DNA of 64,000 bases from Trissonchulus latispiculum (Eukaryota > Nematoda > Enoplea > Enoplida > Ironidae): positions 93,208-157,207 of the forward strand of contig JASAND010028082.1 of assembly GCA_030248195.1 (NCBI GenBank). Direction: 5' to 3'. The translations under genes were made by a program, and so were the position numbers. Of the stretch, positions 8,627 through 18,322 are shown in pieces. Within the stretch, counting starts at the first letter, position 1; every line of letters starts with the position of its first letter. Below the pieces are notes generated by a model, which worked only from the letters and a program-made list of their open reading frames with translations, had not been told where the DNA came from and made no database searches.

Positions 8627-9301
8627 ATGCAAATAGCCAATGTAGTGTTCTCGGGCAAATTCAGGGAAGAGATATCTCTTTGTGAGTTAGATAACGCCGT
8701 CTACAATCCTCAAAGGTTCAGTGGTGCCGTTTTAACGCAGAATGGGAGCACGTTTCTTCTTTTTGCTAATGGCAAATTTGTTTGTTTGGAATCAAAGTGC
8801 GTTACCCAAGGAAGGAGGTCTATCGAAATGATGGACAGTGGTATTGACCATTGTCGTATTACCAATATAGTCAGCGCAGGTAAAGCAGGATACGCAGTCA
8901 ATCTTTATTTGATATACCAGTTAATAAGACGCTATAATCATACTGTTCACTACGAACCGGAACTTTTCAGTGGGATTACATGGAAGGATAACGGCGGTAC
9001 TGTTAGCCTTTTCCACAACGGTAACTTTTTCGTAACGGGTATAGTTGATGAAACAAATATCCATATATATTCGATCGTGTGCAAAAGGTTTGTCAATCTT
9101 CAAGGAAATATGTTAATCAGTAGGAAAAACAGTCACGATCAAATGTCTTTGACGATTGTAAACGACGACGACTCGATTGACACGTTTTTTCGCATAACCG
9201 CGGATTCCAACAGGATTATCGAACATCTTACGGAATATAATAGTTCTTCTTGGATGGCGAATAATCACTTCATCAGGATCTGTACTATATTGTTCCAATA
9301 A
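8627..9301 (+). CDS. Polinton-encoded TATA-binding-protein homologue
   Basis: Intact 224-codon frame from ATG 8627. Residues 3-60 and 77-158 are the two pseudo-symmetric TBP repeats. Repeat 1 has N5 and V7 (IANVV) and YNPQRF (26-31); repeat 2 has N80 and V82 (ITNIV) and YEPELF (109-114). Phe31, Phe46, Phe114 and Phe129 occupy the four DNA-intercalating positions; spacing in each pair is 15 rather than the usual 17. E110, E112 and L113 match human TBP E284, E286, L287, the TFIIB contacts. Positions matching the TFIIA contacts E191 and R205 are V25 and N39. There is no N-terminal extension. Residues 159-224 are an unmatched tail that overlaps an antisense frame. It lies between the protease and the convergent polymerase gene, without introns, so it is most likely element-encoded, not a host TBP retrocopy. 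It should recognise TATA promoters in the nucleus. Confidence 0.8.
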   Translation: MQIANVVFSGKFREEISLCELDNAVYNPQRFSGAVLTQNGSTFLLFANGKFVCLESKCVTQGRRSIEMMDSGIDHCRITNIVSAGKAGYAVNLYLIYQLIRRYNHTVHYEPELFSGITWKDNGGTVSLFHNGNFFVTGIVDETNIHIYSIVCKRFVNLQGNMLISRKNSHDQMSLTIVNDDDSIDTFFRITADSNRIIEHLTEYNSSSWMANNHFIRICTILFQ

Positions 9302-9418
9302 TTTCATAACTTTAGAATCAGTTTCAAATCTAGACGCTAATTTGTCCTCAGTAACTGCACCATGTTTAACAAATAAATGATGATGAGTAGTTACAGTCAC
9401 AAAGGATTGACGAAACAC
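9113..9418 (-). CDS. Antisense ORF overlapping the TBP tail
   Basis: 101-codon frame from ATG at 9418-9416, antisense to residues 163-224 of the TBP-like protein and the following 117 bases. Its composition is protein-like: KLASRFETDSKVMKLLEQY then a basic stretch (RHPRRTI, YAKKRVNR). It lies just downstream of the polymerase stop on the same strand. I recognise no family. Either this frame or the TBP tail could be the chance one. Confidence 0.3.
   Translation of the reverse strand: MFRQSFVTVTTHHHLFVKHGAVTEDKLASRFETDSKVMKLLEQYSTDPDEVIIRHPRRTIIFRKMFDNPVGIRGYAKKRVNRVVVVYNRQRHLIVTVFPTD
9372..9377 (+). terminator. Polyadenylation signal AATAAA after TBP-like gene
   Basis: AATAAA 71 bases past the TBP-like stop codon, in the 200-base gap between two convergent genes. 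Confidence 0.4.
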
Positions 9419-9834
9419 ATTATAATTAATGGCAGAACATGGACGCAGACAATTTTAATCCGTAATATTCATAACCCTAAAGATATACAATCAGCATTAT
9501 TTCAACAATCAGATTTGATATCACAGTGGCCATACGCCATGGTCGATTCTGCATCAAAAAGATTATATCGTTTGTCATCAAATCAAGACAAACTTGACTT
9601 GTTTTGTAATACAGTATGTACACCAGAACCGTCACCATGGATAAATTGCATTGGATGTTTAAGTCGCCCTCCGTCGAAAAGAACTGACTTGTACAACATG
9701 ATTGATACTACCTGTGACTACTTCTTCACACCCTTTGCTGGCTTTTTCTCCTTTCCCTGGGTGTCCAAAATACTATAGATTTTTGCTCTTAGCCCCACAA
9801 ATTCTGAAATAGGAATAGAACTCATTCCATCCTT

Positions 9835-9885
9835 AAATTTTTTCAAATTTTTCAAATTTCAAATTCAAATTTCAAATTTTTCAAA
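9835..9885. repeat. AAATTT/TTCAAA low-complexity run at deletion junction
   Basis: Repeats of 'ttcaaattt' mark the point where the polymerase palm-coding region is missing; probably slippage or end-joining debris. Confidence 0.6.
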
Positions 9886-10784
9886 TCAGAGAGTTTCAGC
9901 TTTGAAATATTCGGCAGTGTATCTAAAGTTTTCGCTGCCCTTATCAGATAGACTTTTAACCAGCTGATCCAATGAGGTATTCAGAAACTGTAAGCTGTCG
10001 ATAAACCGAAGATTCAAACGTTTAAACTTCAAAGAGAATGTAAGGTAATCATCATATCCTTTTGGGATTACATTGATTTAGCATCCCATTTTGGACGCAA
10101 TTGTCCCCAGCTGTTCCAGTAGCAAATGTCCGTCGTATCTGCGCAAATTGTAAAAAACTACCGTTACCGCACGCATTAGCACTAAAATTAGCATAAATAG
10201 CACTCAGTATGTGCAGCACCTCTGTATTGTCCACACAAGTAACAGTGATCCCAAACCCTATCTTTTCTTAAATCCTTCTTGCATATGGCACATGATCTGG
10301 TACAGAAAAAGTGAATTTGATCTGCGGCTGTGGCAGACTACCAGTTTGATTTGTTCAGCTTTTCCTGGTATTCATCTCCCCATTTTATTGCCATCTGTAA
10401 GAATTCTTCCACGGGTTTTGCCGATCTGACAGTGTATGTTCTTCCAAGGGAGTACTTGTCGTGACAGCAACCAAATATTTCAACCATTCCGAATCCGCAC
10501 GGGGTATGTACGTGGAGAGATGTCGTCGACGATGACGATGGATTGGGAAAACATGTATCCAGCTTTTTAAGTATACATTCAACGTCTGCATAGATCAATT
10601 GCGGTTGACGTTGCATCTTATGAAAATTGGTAAATTTCAACCATTTTTCATCCGCCGTTGGCATCTCGACTACGTCCAGATCGGGGTTTTGGCAATGATC
10701 ATTTCTTTTTGACTCGGAATAAAACAAACAGAGACAGAGGTGGCACTGGAAAAGTTTAGATCCGTGACTGCGGTCTGTGTTAAA

Positions 10785-10950
10785 AACATTCTCCATTTGG
10801 CCAACCGAAAGGATACGGTTCATCCCTTTACTCTTCTTCTGTTGTAGAATCAACACTACTGTCTAGTCAAGGACAGTAGTGTTGATTCTACAACAGAAGA
10901 AGAGTAAAGGGATGAACCGTATCCTTTCGGTTGGCCAAATGGAGAATGTT
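10785..10950. repeat. 76-bp perfect-type inverted repeat
   Basis: Arms 10785-10860 and 10875-10950 are complementary across a 14-base spacer. The left arm is polymerase coding sequence, the right an inverted copy, so a fold-back duplication occurred inside the gene. Confidence 0.85.
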
Positions 10951-10991
10951 CAGGGAGTCGTCGTAGCCGTAGATATTTAGCGAAATATATT

Positions 10992-11615
10992 TAGACTGTA
11001 TCAAATTTGATGTCATTCTAAAAATAACCTTTGAGAAAGCAACTGACCCAACAGAAACAATAACCTGCTACTTTCATAGTACTGTACAAAGGCTGTGTAG
11101 TCGGAAAAATATTGCTGCTGCAATATTGCGGTTTAGTCGTTCAAACTTTGGTATATCATCGATTTTTACAGGAAATGAAATTCCTGTAAAATTGAGTTCG
11201 CCACAGTATCGCTCATAATGAGAAACTCGTTGAGGATTGTTTTTCAACAGGACGTAATCCTCCTAACACTGCCCACATAAAACATTTGTCGTCCTAATTT
11301 TGAATGTTCAAAATTACCTTCTTTGATTGCAGCTTAGGAGGTAGTGGGATATAAGTTTTCCACTTTACAGGTTCATATTTAGTCATGTGAACATCTAAGG
11401 TATCAATGATACTAACAACTATCCAGATCCTCTTTCCAGATATTCTTCAACCTTTTGACTAATATATTTGAAGCAGTCCAATATTGCAGCAGCAATATTT
11501 TTCCGACTACACAGCCTTTGTACAGTACTATGAAAGTAGCAGGTTATTGTTTCTGTTGGGTCAGTTGCTTTCTCAAAGGTTATTTTTAGAATGACATCAA
11601 ATTTGATACAGTCTA
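10992..11615. repeat. 137-bp inverted repeat inside polymerase pseudogene
   Basis: Arms 10992-11128 and 11479-11615 are inverted copies of the same N-terminal polymerase coding segment (around ITFEKATDPTE). Together with the adjacent 76-bp palindrome this shows repeated fold-back events in one gene. The interval 11129-11478 has no recognised coding sequence. Confidence 0.85.
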
Positions 11616-12173
11616 AAGATTCCAAAACCCGTTCAATACATCTTTTCGACTCAACATGAACGCCTTTATACAAACACCAGAGATCATTCCATGGCACAGT
11701 ACTTTCTTGCTGATAACAGTGAACATTTTTATACTTGGCGGTCGATTTTTCAATGAAAACTACAGAAGATTTTGTTTTAGGTCTTGGAACCACTCCTGGA
11801 CTGATCACGCGGACACCGGTGTGACACAGTGAATGTCTACACATATCCTGACGTCTCTTGAAAGGTTTACCGCAAGTGGGACACTGGTGTGGACGGATGT
11901 TGTCGTAAACTCGACTAATGTGAGAGTTAAGTTGCTGTGACGAGTGAAAGATTTACCACAAATAGTACAATTCATGACTTACGGTAGAGTCCAGCAAAAT
12001 TCGTTGAAATCAGAAATATCAAATATAGAGAATATCCAAATTAAAGTAATTGATAATAATCAAATATAATGTTCAAGTAGTCAGAGATATAGCAAAACGA
12101 GAACAGTAATAAATCCAAACACGTGTCTTGTGGAGTACGAAAGAAAACTGATGCAGAGCTTAGATTCCGTTTG

Positions 12174-12181
12174 TTTATATA
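12174..12181 (-). promoter_or_regulatory. TATA box (TATATAAA) upstream of polymerase gene
   Basis: On the minus strand GGTATATAAAC lies about 200 bases upstream of the polymerase ATG at 11975. The stretch 11976-12840 otherwise shows no gene I can support. Confidence 0.4.
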
Positions 12182-12840
12182 CCTCTTTTCCGCATTTGAT
12201 TTATTACCGACTCAAATTTGCTGAGTCAGCGCTCGTACAGTTTTGTCACAGTAACGGTGTCAGTTTTAATTGGTTTTCGGTTTGCACGACCACTAGAAAA
12301 ACTATTTGTACTAGCTGGGCCCGGGCATTTGTTCTTTACTTATTTTTACCCAGTGCCAACATGTATCGAAAACATTGTTTTTACTCCAATTACAAACTGG
12401 TACATACCTCATGACTAATCAAATTTTATTTAATTTAGTAACCATGAACAGCTGCATTGAATTTAGTTACAGTTACGAACATGCACCGCATCAATCAAGT
12501 GATTGACATCATGAAAAGTACCGTTCAAGTTTTGCTATAATTTATCAACTGGGTAGTACTACCATGTACCGTGACTCAACCCCAATTCCGTACCACTGAG
12601 TCCAAACCTTTACCTAGCATTTTTCTATGTTAAATGTAGTGAGGTACCTACCACAAGGAATTGCGGCAGGTACACACAGAGTATCTTAGAATATTTAAAT
12701 ATAGCAAAAAATTAAAATTTCCTGCTAAATCGAACACTCTGTTTTACAATATTGAGTGACATTGTGCATGGTACTGCATAACTAACTTCCAAATTGGCTC
12801 TATAGGTAGCACAAAATAGCACGATGACTCAATTTTGCCA

Positions 12841-12848
12841 TATATAAG
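12841..12848 (+). promoter_or_regulatory. TATA box (TATATAAG) of the innexin gene
   Basis: TATATAAG is 55 bases before the innexin ATG. The same TATATAAG word precedes the family 2 polymerase copies. Confidence 0.55.
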
Positions 12849-12895
12849 GCGGAAATTTTAGGCAGTGTCACTTAAGATTTGTTTCTGTCTCAGCA

Positions 12896-13747
12896 ATGTT
12901 GTTTTCACACTCAACTGTACCAATTCTACGTTCGTGGTTTACTTGGTGCAATAGATACGCTGATTTTGGAGCTATGTTGGTGGATGGATTTACAATACCA
13001 GTCCTCGTGCTAGTGGCGTCTTTCATGTTAGCGGGTCAGACTATAGGAGATTCTATATCCTGTCAGATTCCTTCCCAGGTGACCGCGCCGGTGGTAAAAT
13101 ATTTTCTAGATATTTGTTTCTTCAAAACGAATATTCCAGATAAGGATTATTTGCTGTACTATAAACTACCCGAGGAAAGATTTTATATCCACATTTATCC
13201 GTATATGGGATTTATCGTTATGTTTCTGGCGATACTGCTATATTTTCCCGGAATAGTCTGGAATTTTGCAACGAAAGAATGGGATGATCTTGACACAAAA
13301 GGTCCCGAACAATTAGCCAAACTGGAGCGGGAGACAGTGTGCTGTAAAGTTTTCTTGTTATATAAGTGTCTAACCATAACAATAATTGTGTGTGAGTGTA
13401 TTTTAGTTGGTATATCTCTTTACCCTATAATTGTAAATAATTTTTCGTTAAACTATAGTTTATTCCCAGTTGAAGTGCAATGTGGTGTACCAATGTACAG
13501 TTTTGGAAATGTTAATATTCAATATATAATGTGTTTACTCCCCCTAAACTTTTATTATTCAAAATTTGTTCCTGTATACTTTGTTTGGCTGTGTATTTTG
13601 CTAATTCTATATGTTCTTCATTTTGGATTTTTATTGTTTCACTTAATAAGGGGTCAAATCTTGAATGATATGGGGTTGCTGCTATATATGCGTAGAAAAG
13701 TCGATAATATTTCATCGAATGCTATCGCCAATGTAACCTATATTTAA
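12896..13747 (+). CDS. Innexin-like gap-junction/hemichannel protein, single exon
   Basis: 283 residues with four hydrophobic segments (about 26-48, 100-122, 158-180, 223-250). The first extracellular loop has C56 and C74, the second C196 and C213, matching the two-plus-two cysteine pattern of innexins. The GDSISC segment before C56 and FGNVNIQYIMCLLPLN around C213 match the family's loop signatures. It is shorter than the usual 350-450 residues, mainly at the cytoplasmic C-terminus. Innexins form intercellular or plasma-membrane channels in invertebrates. The gene is intact and intronless with its own TATA box and AATAAA. It starts only 0.9 kb from the Polinton polymerase, so a captured element-borne innexin is possible, but a host gene is simpler. 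Confidence 0.85.
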   Translation: MLFSHSTVPILRSWFTWCNRYADFGAMLVDGFTIPVLVLVASFMLAGQTIGDSISCQIPSQVTAPVVKYFLDICFFKTNIPDKDYLLYYKLPEERFYIHIYPYMGFIVMFLAILLYFPGIVWNFATKEWDDLDTKGPEQLAKLERETVCCKVFLLYKCLTITIIVCECILVGISLYPIIVNNFSLNYSLFPVEVQCGVPMYSFGNVNIQYIMCLLPLNFYYSKFVPVYFVWLCILLILYVLHFGFLLFHLIRGQILNDMGLLLYMRRKVDNISSNAIANVTYI

Positions 13748-13952
13748 CTGTATTTACTGTATATTAATATTTAGTTTAATTCCATTTAATCCAATGACTG
13801 TTTATTGCTTTATATATTGTGCACGTATGAATTGTTTCACTTCAGTGCTAATACGCTCCCTTACTTTGTTCCATTCCTTTCTGCACTTTAACTTTGCAAA
13901 CTTAAGCGACTGCGTCGCCTGATGTTTTTAGACCGTCGTGTCTCTATCGATA

Positions 13953-13958
13953 AATAAA
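13953..13958 (+). terminator. Polyadenylation signal AATAAA after innexin
   Basis: AATAAA about 205 bases past the innexin stop. The stretch 13959-14470 shows no gene I can support. Confidence 0.5.
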
Positions 13959-14471
13959 TACACAATAACATACACTAATACCGCTGTGCTAAAATCCAGG
14001 AAGACAGCAGCAATTTTCAACTGAGAAAACTAACAACACATTGCATTATTAGCACAACAAAGACAAATTTGCGTGCAACAACAGCAACAGCAAATTAATG
14101 GGCAACTTGCGTTTCTTTAAGTTAAACGTTAAGCTAAATCTGGTAAAAAAACAACGTTCTCAAAACCTTTTCTTAGAGTGGAGGTGCTGGTCCTTAGGTT
14201 TTTATGCTAGCGGTGGCTGTTACAAAGCTTGCTTAGTTGGGGTAAACTGCTACTTTTTAAGCTGTTGCTACCACTCTGATTCCGGAAAAATTAATGCTCT
14301 AGACCTACGTATCATCCACATACTTGCATATTCACGAAAAGTTTCGTATCTTGCTTTAATTTCGGGTTCTCTTTCTCTCAGTTCACCAGCCATGTCAAAG
14401 TTTCTGTTTTGCTTGATTTTACTACATATAGTTTATGCAGTAAATGAGGAAAAATACTTTTTTACCATAAT

Positions 14472-15362
14472 ATGGATACCGGATCGTGTACTAGTTTTTC
14501 TGTTTCATTTGGGAGACAGCCAACAACATCTAATGCAGCAGAACGTTCTGCAACTGCTAACACCAGTGTAAACACTTCGACCAAGGTAACCATCGAGACA
14601 GATAATAATGCTGCAACGTCTAGCAATAATGTGGACAGCTACAGTAACGTAGCTGTAGACACAGATAATGATAATGTCAGCGATTCCCAATCCACTAATT
14701 ACCGTTTACGATCTTATTTGTCTTCTCTCAATTTGTCTTCTCAGAACACCGCCGGCCCAAGTCACTCTACTGTATCTGTATTTCCTATTACGACCGATTC
14801 AGGTGCAGTGCCTAATGAATCGATTTCCGCTTAGAATACCGAGACATCTAGTAATACAGATGTTACATCAGCCCTATTCCAAGATTATGGAACTTCGACA
14901 CCTAGCGACGCTCTCCGTGAACCGACTTCGTCAGTATCGATAACTAATAATACCTCTAACACTGGACAATTTTATTTTTCCCAACTTAACGTGCGAACGG
15001 ATAATACTTCGGTTCAACCAGCTCTAATGATCGCATCAGTTCCAACCACATCCAGTGATCCCTGTAGTTCAACTGACGTACCCACATCCGATGGTGCCTC
15101 CAGTTTGAAATTGAGGGGAACGCAGCGCACTGTTTGCATGAATCCTGCGGATCAAACCACAGGAGCCAGCACACCATGCAAACATCTATTTCATCCGGCT
15201 TGCATTCACAGGTGGACACAAAGTGCAGCAAACTGCCCCCACTGTCGGATCGGAATGGAGTACTACAGATTGCCGAACAACACAGCGATTCATGTTAATG
15301 TAAGCATTAGTGTGGATACCTTATTTACCACCAATAAAAATTCTTTTGCATCAGTTTTGTAG
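14472..15362 (+). pseudogene. Ser/Thr-rich RING-H2 protein with one stop and one lost zinc ligand
   Basis: A single frame of 297 codons is broken only by TAG at 14832-14834. The N-terminal ~210 codons are rich in Ser, Thr, Asn and Asp (low complexity). The C-terminus holds a RING-H2 domain: VCMNP, PCKHLFHPACIHRW and CPHC. The expected first CxxC cysteine is arginine (CGC at 15126-15128), one base from a Cys codon. RING-H2 domains bind E2 enzymes in ubiquitin ligation; loss of a zinc ligand should weaken this fold. The single stop and single substitution suggest recent decay, or a sequencing error at either site. No intron is seen; it could be a retrocopy. Confidence 0.6.
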
Positions 15363-15547
15363 AGCATGCTAATGTAATTATGTACGTAAATAGTTGTAAA
15401 AGTATGCAAATTTGACGTGTGAAATGTCAAGTTAATGGATTTGTATGAGAAAGAAACGGAGCATGTAGGAGCATCCTTATTTGAAGGTGTAATTTGATGA
15501 AAATCAACTGTGACTAGGATCAATAACTGGCGACGTCGGCTGCTCAT

Positions 15548-15671
15548 TCATGGCTAAGTTTTAGAATAACTTTTATAACTTTAATTGATTTCATGGCTAA
15601 GTTTTAGAATAACTTTTATAACTTTAATTGATTTCATGGCTAAGTTTTAGAATAACTATTATAACTTTCAT
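15548..15671. repeat. 43-bp tandem repeat, three copies
   Basis: Three near-identical units beginning 'tcatggctaagttttagaa' in a row, the third diverging at its end. Confidence 0.9.
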
Positions 15672-15699
15672 TTTTCTAGATTTCTCTCATTACCTCCCG

Positions 15700-17912
15700 A
15701 GCCGTGTTTCCAAAACGTACTAATCTATGTTTTACTCCTGCGCAAATGAAATGTTACCAGTCATGTCTAAAGCGAGCTCTTTCAGGTACACTTCACCTCA
15801 CCACGTGTGTGAGGCTGTCAACTGCAAAGTTAATGTTCGAAATCCACATTAATTGTGGGCCAGATTTTTATCTCAAATCTTGTTTCGTTGCTTAGTAAAA
15901 GGCTCACTGCAGGAATAAGAAGCGTAACCTTTTGTTTTGGCGCCTAGTCTTACGGAAGCTTTCCTACTTATATGAGTATTTAAAATTATTTAGATTTTAC
16001 ATGTGTATTCCGACAATTCTTTTGAATTTTTAGCCAATGGTTTTGTTTGTCTAAAAGGAGGACAAAAGCAGAAGTTTAGACCTGGATGTATATAGCAACA
16101 TATCATGGGCAGCGGACTTGGATAGTTTCTTTCAATACGCTAGCCGAGACTCCAAAAGCACAAGGAAAAACACTCCTATTGTGCCAGGGGTTACCAAGGC
16201 ACTGGCTGGGACCCTGAACAATGACTATTCCAAAAGATAAGTTATTGATGTTTTCGCAAGTTTTTTCATTTGTTAAAATTAATCATTGAGCTAATTATTA
16301 TTAATTATTATCCGATGATCAAATCTCCCGTAAATTAACTAAAAGTCAAAAAGAAGATTTAAAGTTCGCAATTAATAATAAATTAATAATAAAAATACTA
16401 ATAAGAATAAGAGATCTACGCAACACATTAGGCTGATCAGATTGGGAGAATGTACTAATCTGCACTAATCGGCCGCAAACACGAAATTTTGGATCCTACG
16501 GATCCGTCAATGAAATTGAACAATCTCAGATTTTCAAGCAAGAATTTTGCAGCTCAAAGTTCTCTGTTGTCATCTGACAACAGGAAATTGATTATTGTAG
16601 GATGGCACCGCGGTGCCTAAACATCCCCCCTTAATTGTATTTGTACTTATCCGAGATCTTCAAGGAGTTGGCCGGTCAAGGGGGAAACCCCTTTGAATGG
16701 AGCTAACGGGTGGTCAGGATCCAGTAAGTGTATCGTGACCACTTCTGCTCCGGCAGTAGCCTTGCCAATGCCTCGGGTAATTGCGCTATGCAATTATTCA
16801 GTGCCATTGCCATACCGTGGACCCAGCACAAAATTTGGTATGGCACTACCCCTCATCGCGAAAGGGAATGGGAAAAAAGGGAAAGGGAAAAAAGGGAAAG
16901 GAAAAAAACTGTGACTATTCTAACTTTTCTTATTTTGTACCAAGATGAAGCTGCGTTAGAGTATTTGTTCAGTTTAAGCTTAACTGCCACCTTATATTTT
17001 ATGCTACTAATGATCACCTGTCCATGGCAAGTTTCGATTCTCCCAATCCTGTTTACTTGGATATTGCCAGAAACCATGAAAGAATTGTTCTCGTGAATTT
17101 CGTAAAGCGTTTATGAATGAATGCCACGCCACCCAATAAAGATATGGTATAGGCGCGGAGAGCGCAGTTATTATGGTGTTAAGCCACCACGCAGACTGGA
17201 TTGATACGGCTACTGGTCGCGGTCGTGGGCGCTGTGGGCGCAGAATGTGAATTTGATGTTAACTACGCTCATTTAAACTCTATAACGCTTTTTATGCGGT
17301 TTTTATATTATTTGGAAGACTGCTTTTCTGCGGTTTTTATGTGGTTTTTATGTGGTTTTTTTTATATTATTTGGAAGGCTGCTATATCTGTACCTTAAAT
17401 TTCGTTGTTACGCTGTTCTCGATACTATCAAAATGCCCAGTTCTGGACCCATGACTCTTATTCTACGCTTTACGTTTGCAGTTGATAGTGTTTTTCTTGC
17501 CATTTTTATTAAGTAAAGCTAAGCTACATGTACTCCGATTACTGTACAAAAGCAGCAAAAACAGGTGAATATGCTATTAACAGTTAGGACTCTCATTTTA
17601 CCTAGCAACTAATCGCGCTGAATTACAAAGTTGCTGTTTAATCATATAATTAATCCCAGAGAAGTATGAGACTTACGGGCATTCCTTGAATTACTACGAG
17701 ATGCCAAGACAATTTGGATTATTCTAACCCTAACCCTATTAAACGCATTGAGTTGTGAATGTTGCCCTAGTCTAATATTCCTAAACTGGGAATTAATCTA
17801 ACCCTACTCCTATCAAATAATTCGAGTTGCGGATTAATCACTTACTCTCAGTAGCCCCAAAAACATAGGTAGGGGATTAATCCCAACCACTAAAATAAAT
17901 CCCTAAAACAAA
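15700..17912. other. No recognised gene; scattered small repeats
   Basis: I find no supportable gene. It holds an open 50-codon stretch near 16085-16240 of unknown identity, a 14-base palindrome GGCACCGCGGTGCC (16603-16616), a GGGAAA polypurine run (16858-16912), and a partly duplicated segment around 17290-17386. Two or three CTAACC-type words near 17720-17810 are too few and too irregular to be a telomere tract. Confidence 0.5.
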
Positions 17913-17939
17913 TTGCAACAGGTGGCCCTTCAGCGGGGT

Positions 17940-18300
17940 GGATTAAGGAGATTAAGGGGATATGTGCGTGATATGGCTTCCAGAGGCATTGTTCACCCCA
18001 GTCAATCCCCTGAGCAAATTCTATTGTTCTGGTACGCAAAAAGGATGGCTCCAATCGGTTTTGTGTTGATTATCGAAAACTCAATTCAGGTACTAAGAAG
18101 GATGTTTACCCACTCCGTCGCATTGACGACATTCTCCATCAATTAGGGAATGCAAGGTATTTCATAACGTTAGATTGCGCCAGTGGATACTAGCAAACAG
18201 AACTAGCTCAAACAGCTAAGGAAAAAACGGCGTTTATTTCCACTGCGAGTCTATACGAATTTAAAGTCCTTCCTTTCGGCTTACAAACACTCCGCTTTGA
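17940..18300 (+). pseudogene. Ty3/gypsy reverse transcriptase fragment
   Basis: Pieces in shifted frames read GIVHPSQSP, then a Lys-Lys-Asp-Gly-like region, CVDYRKLNS-like, YPLRRIDDILHQLGNARYFI, LDCASGYW-like with a TAG in place of one codon, and FKVLPFGLQ. This is the N-terminal fingers and palm A motif of a Ty3/gypsy-type RT. It stops abruptly near 18300, where Polinton polymerase sequence starts. Dead fragment. Confidence 0.85.
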
Positions 18301-18322
18301 TTTAACAATCCGCTTTTTAAGC

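Larger units (their letters stand above)
9502..11975 (-). pseudogene. Polinton 1 family-B DNA polymerase, rearranged and internally deleted
   Basis: Read from right to left: ATG at 11975 with a C2H2 finger (CTICGKSFTRHSNL), a second finger after a shift (CPTCGKPFKRRQDMCRH), the N-terminal domain (11844-11419), then an inverted segment, then 10856-10338 with the exonuclease I motif YADVEC and HTPCGFGMVE, and the ExoII motif near 10150 (FYNLRRYDGH). From 10030 to 9895 comes FIDSLQFLNTSLDQLVKSL. The palm (Pol A, B, C motifs) is missing. The C-terminus follows at 9840-9502 (FVGLRAKIYS, SFDDKRYNL, MAYGH). A low-complexity run marks the deletion junction. The intact enzyme would copy the element by protein priming; this copy cannot. 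It is clearly diverged from the family 2 polymerases at 18-20 and 56-64 kb. Confidence 0.8.

Noticed and set aside
14098..14571. 157-codon frame upstream of the RING gene
   Set aside because: Composition is not protein-like, it overlaps the RING frame, and no domain is recognisable.
17720..17815. CTAACCCTAACCC words suggesting telomeric repeat
   Set aside because: Only two exact units and scattered variants; no array.
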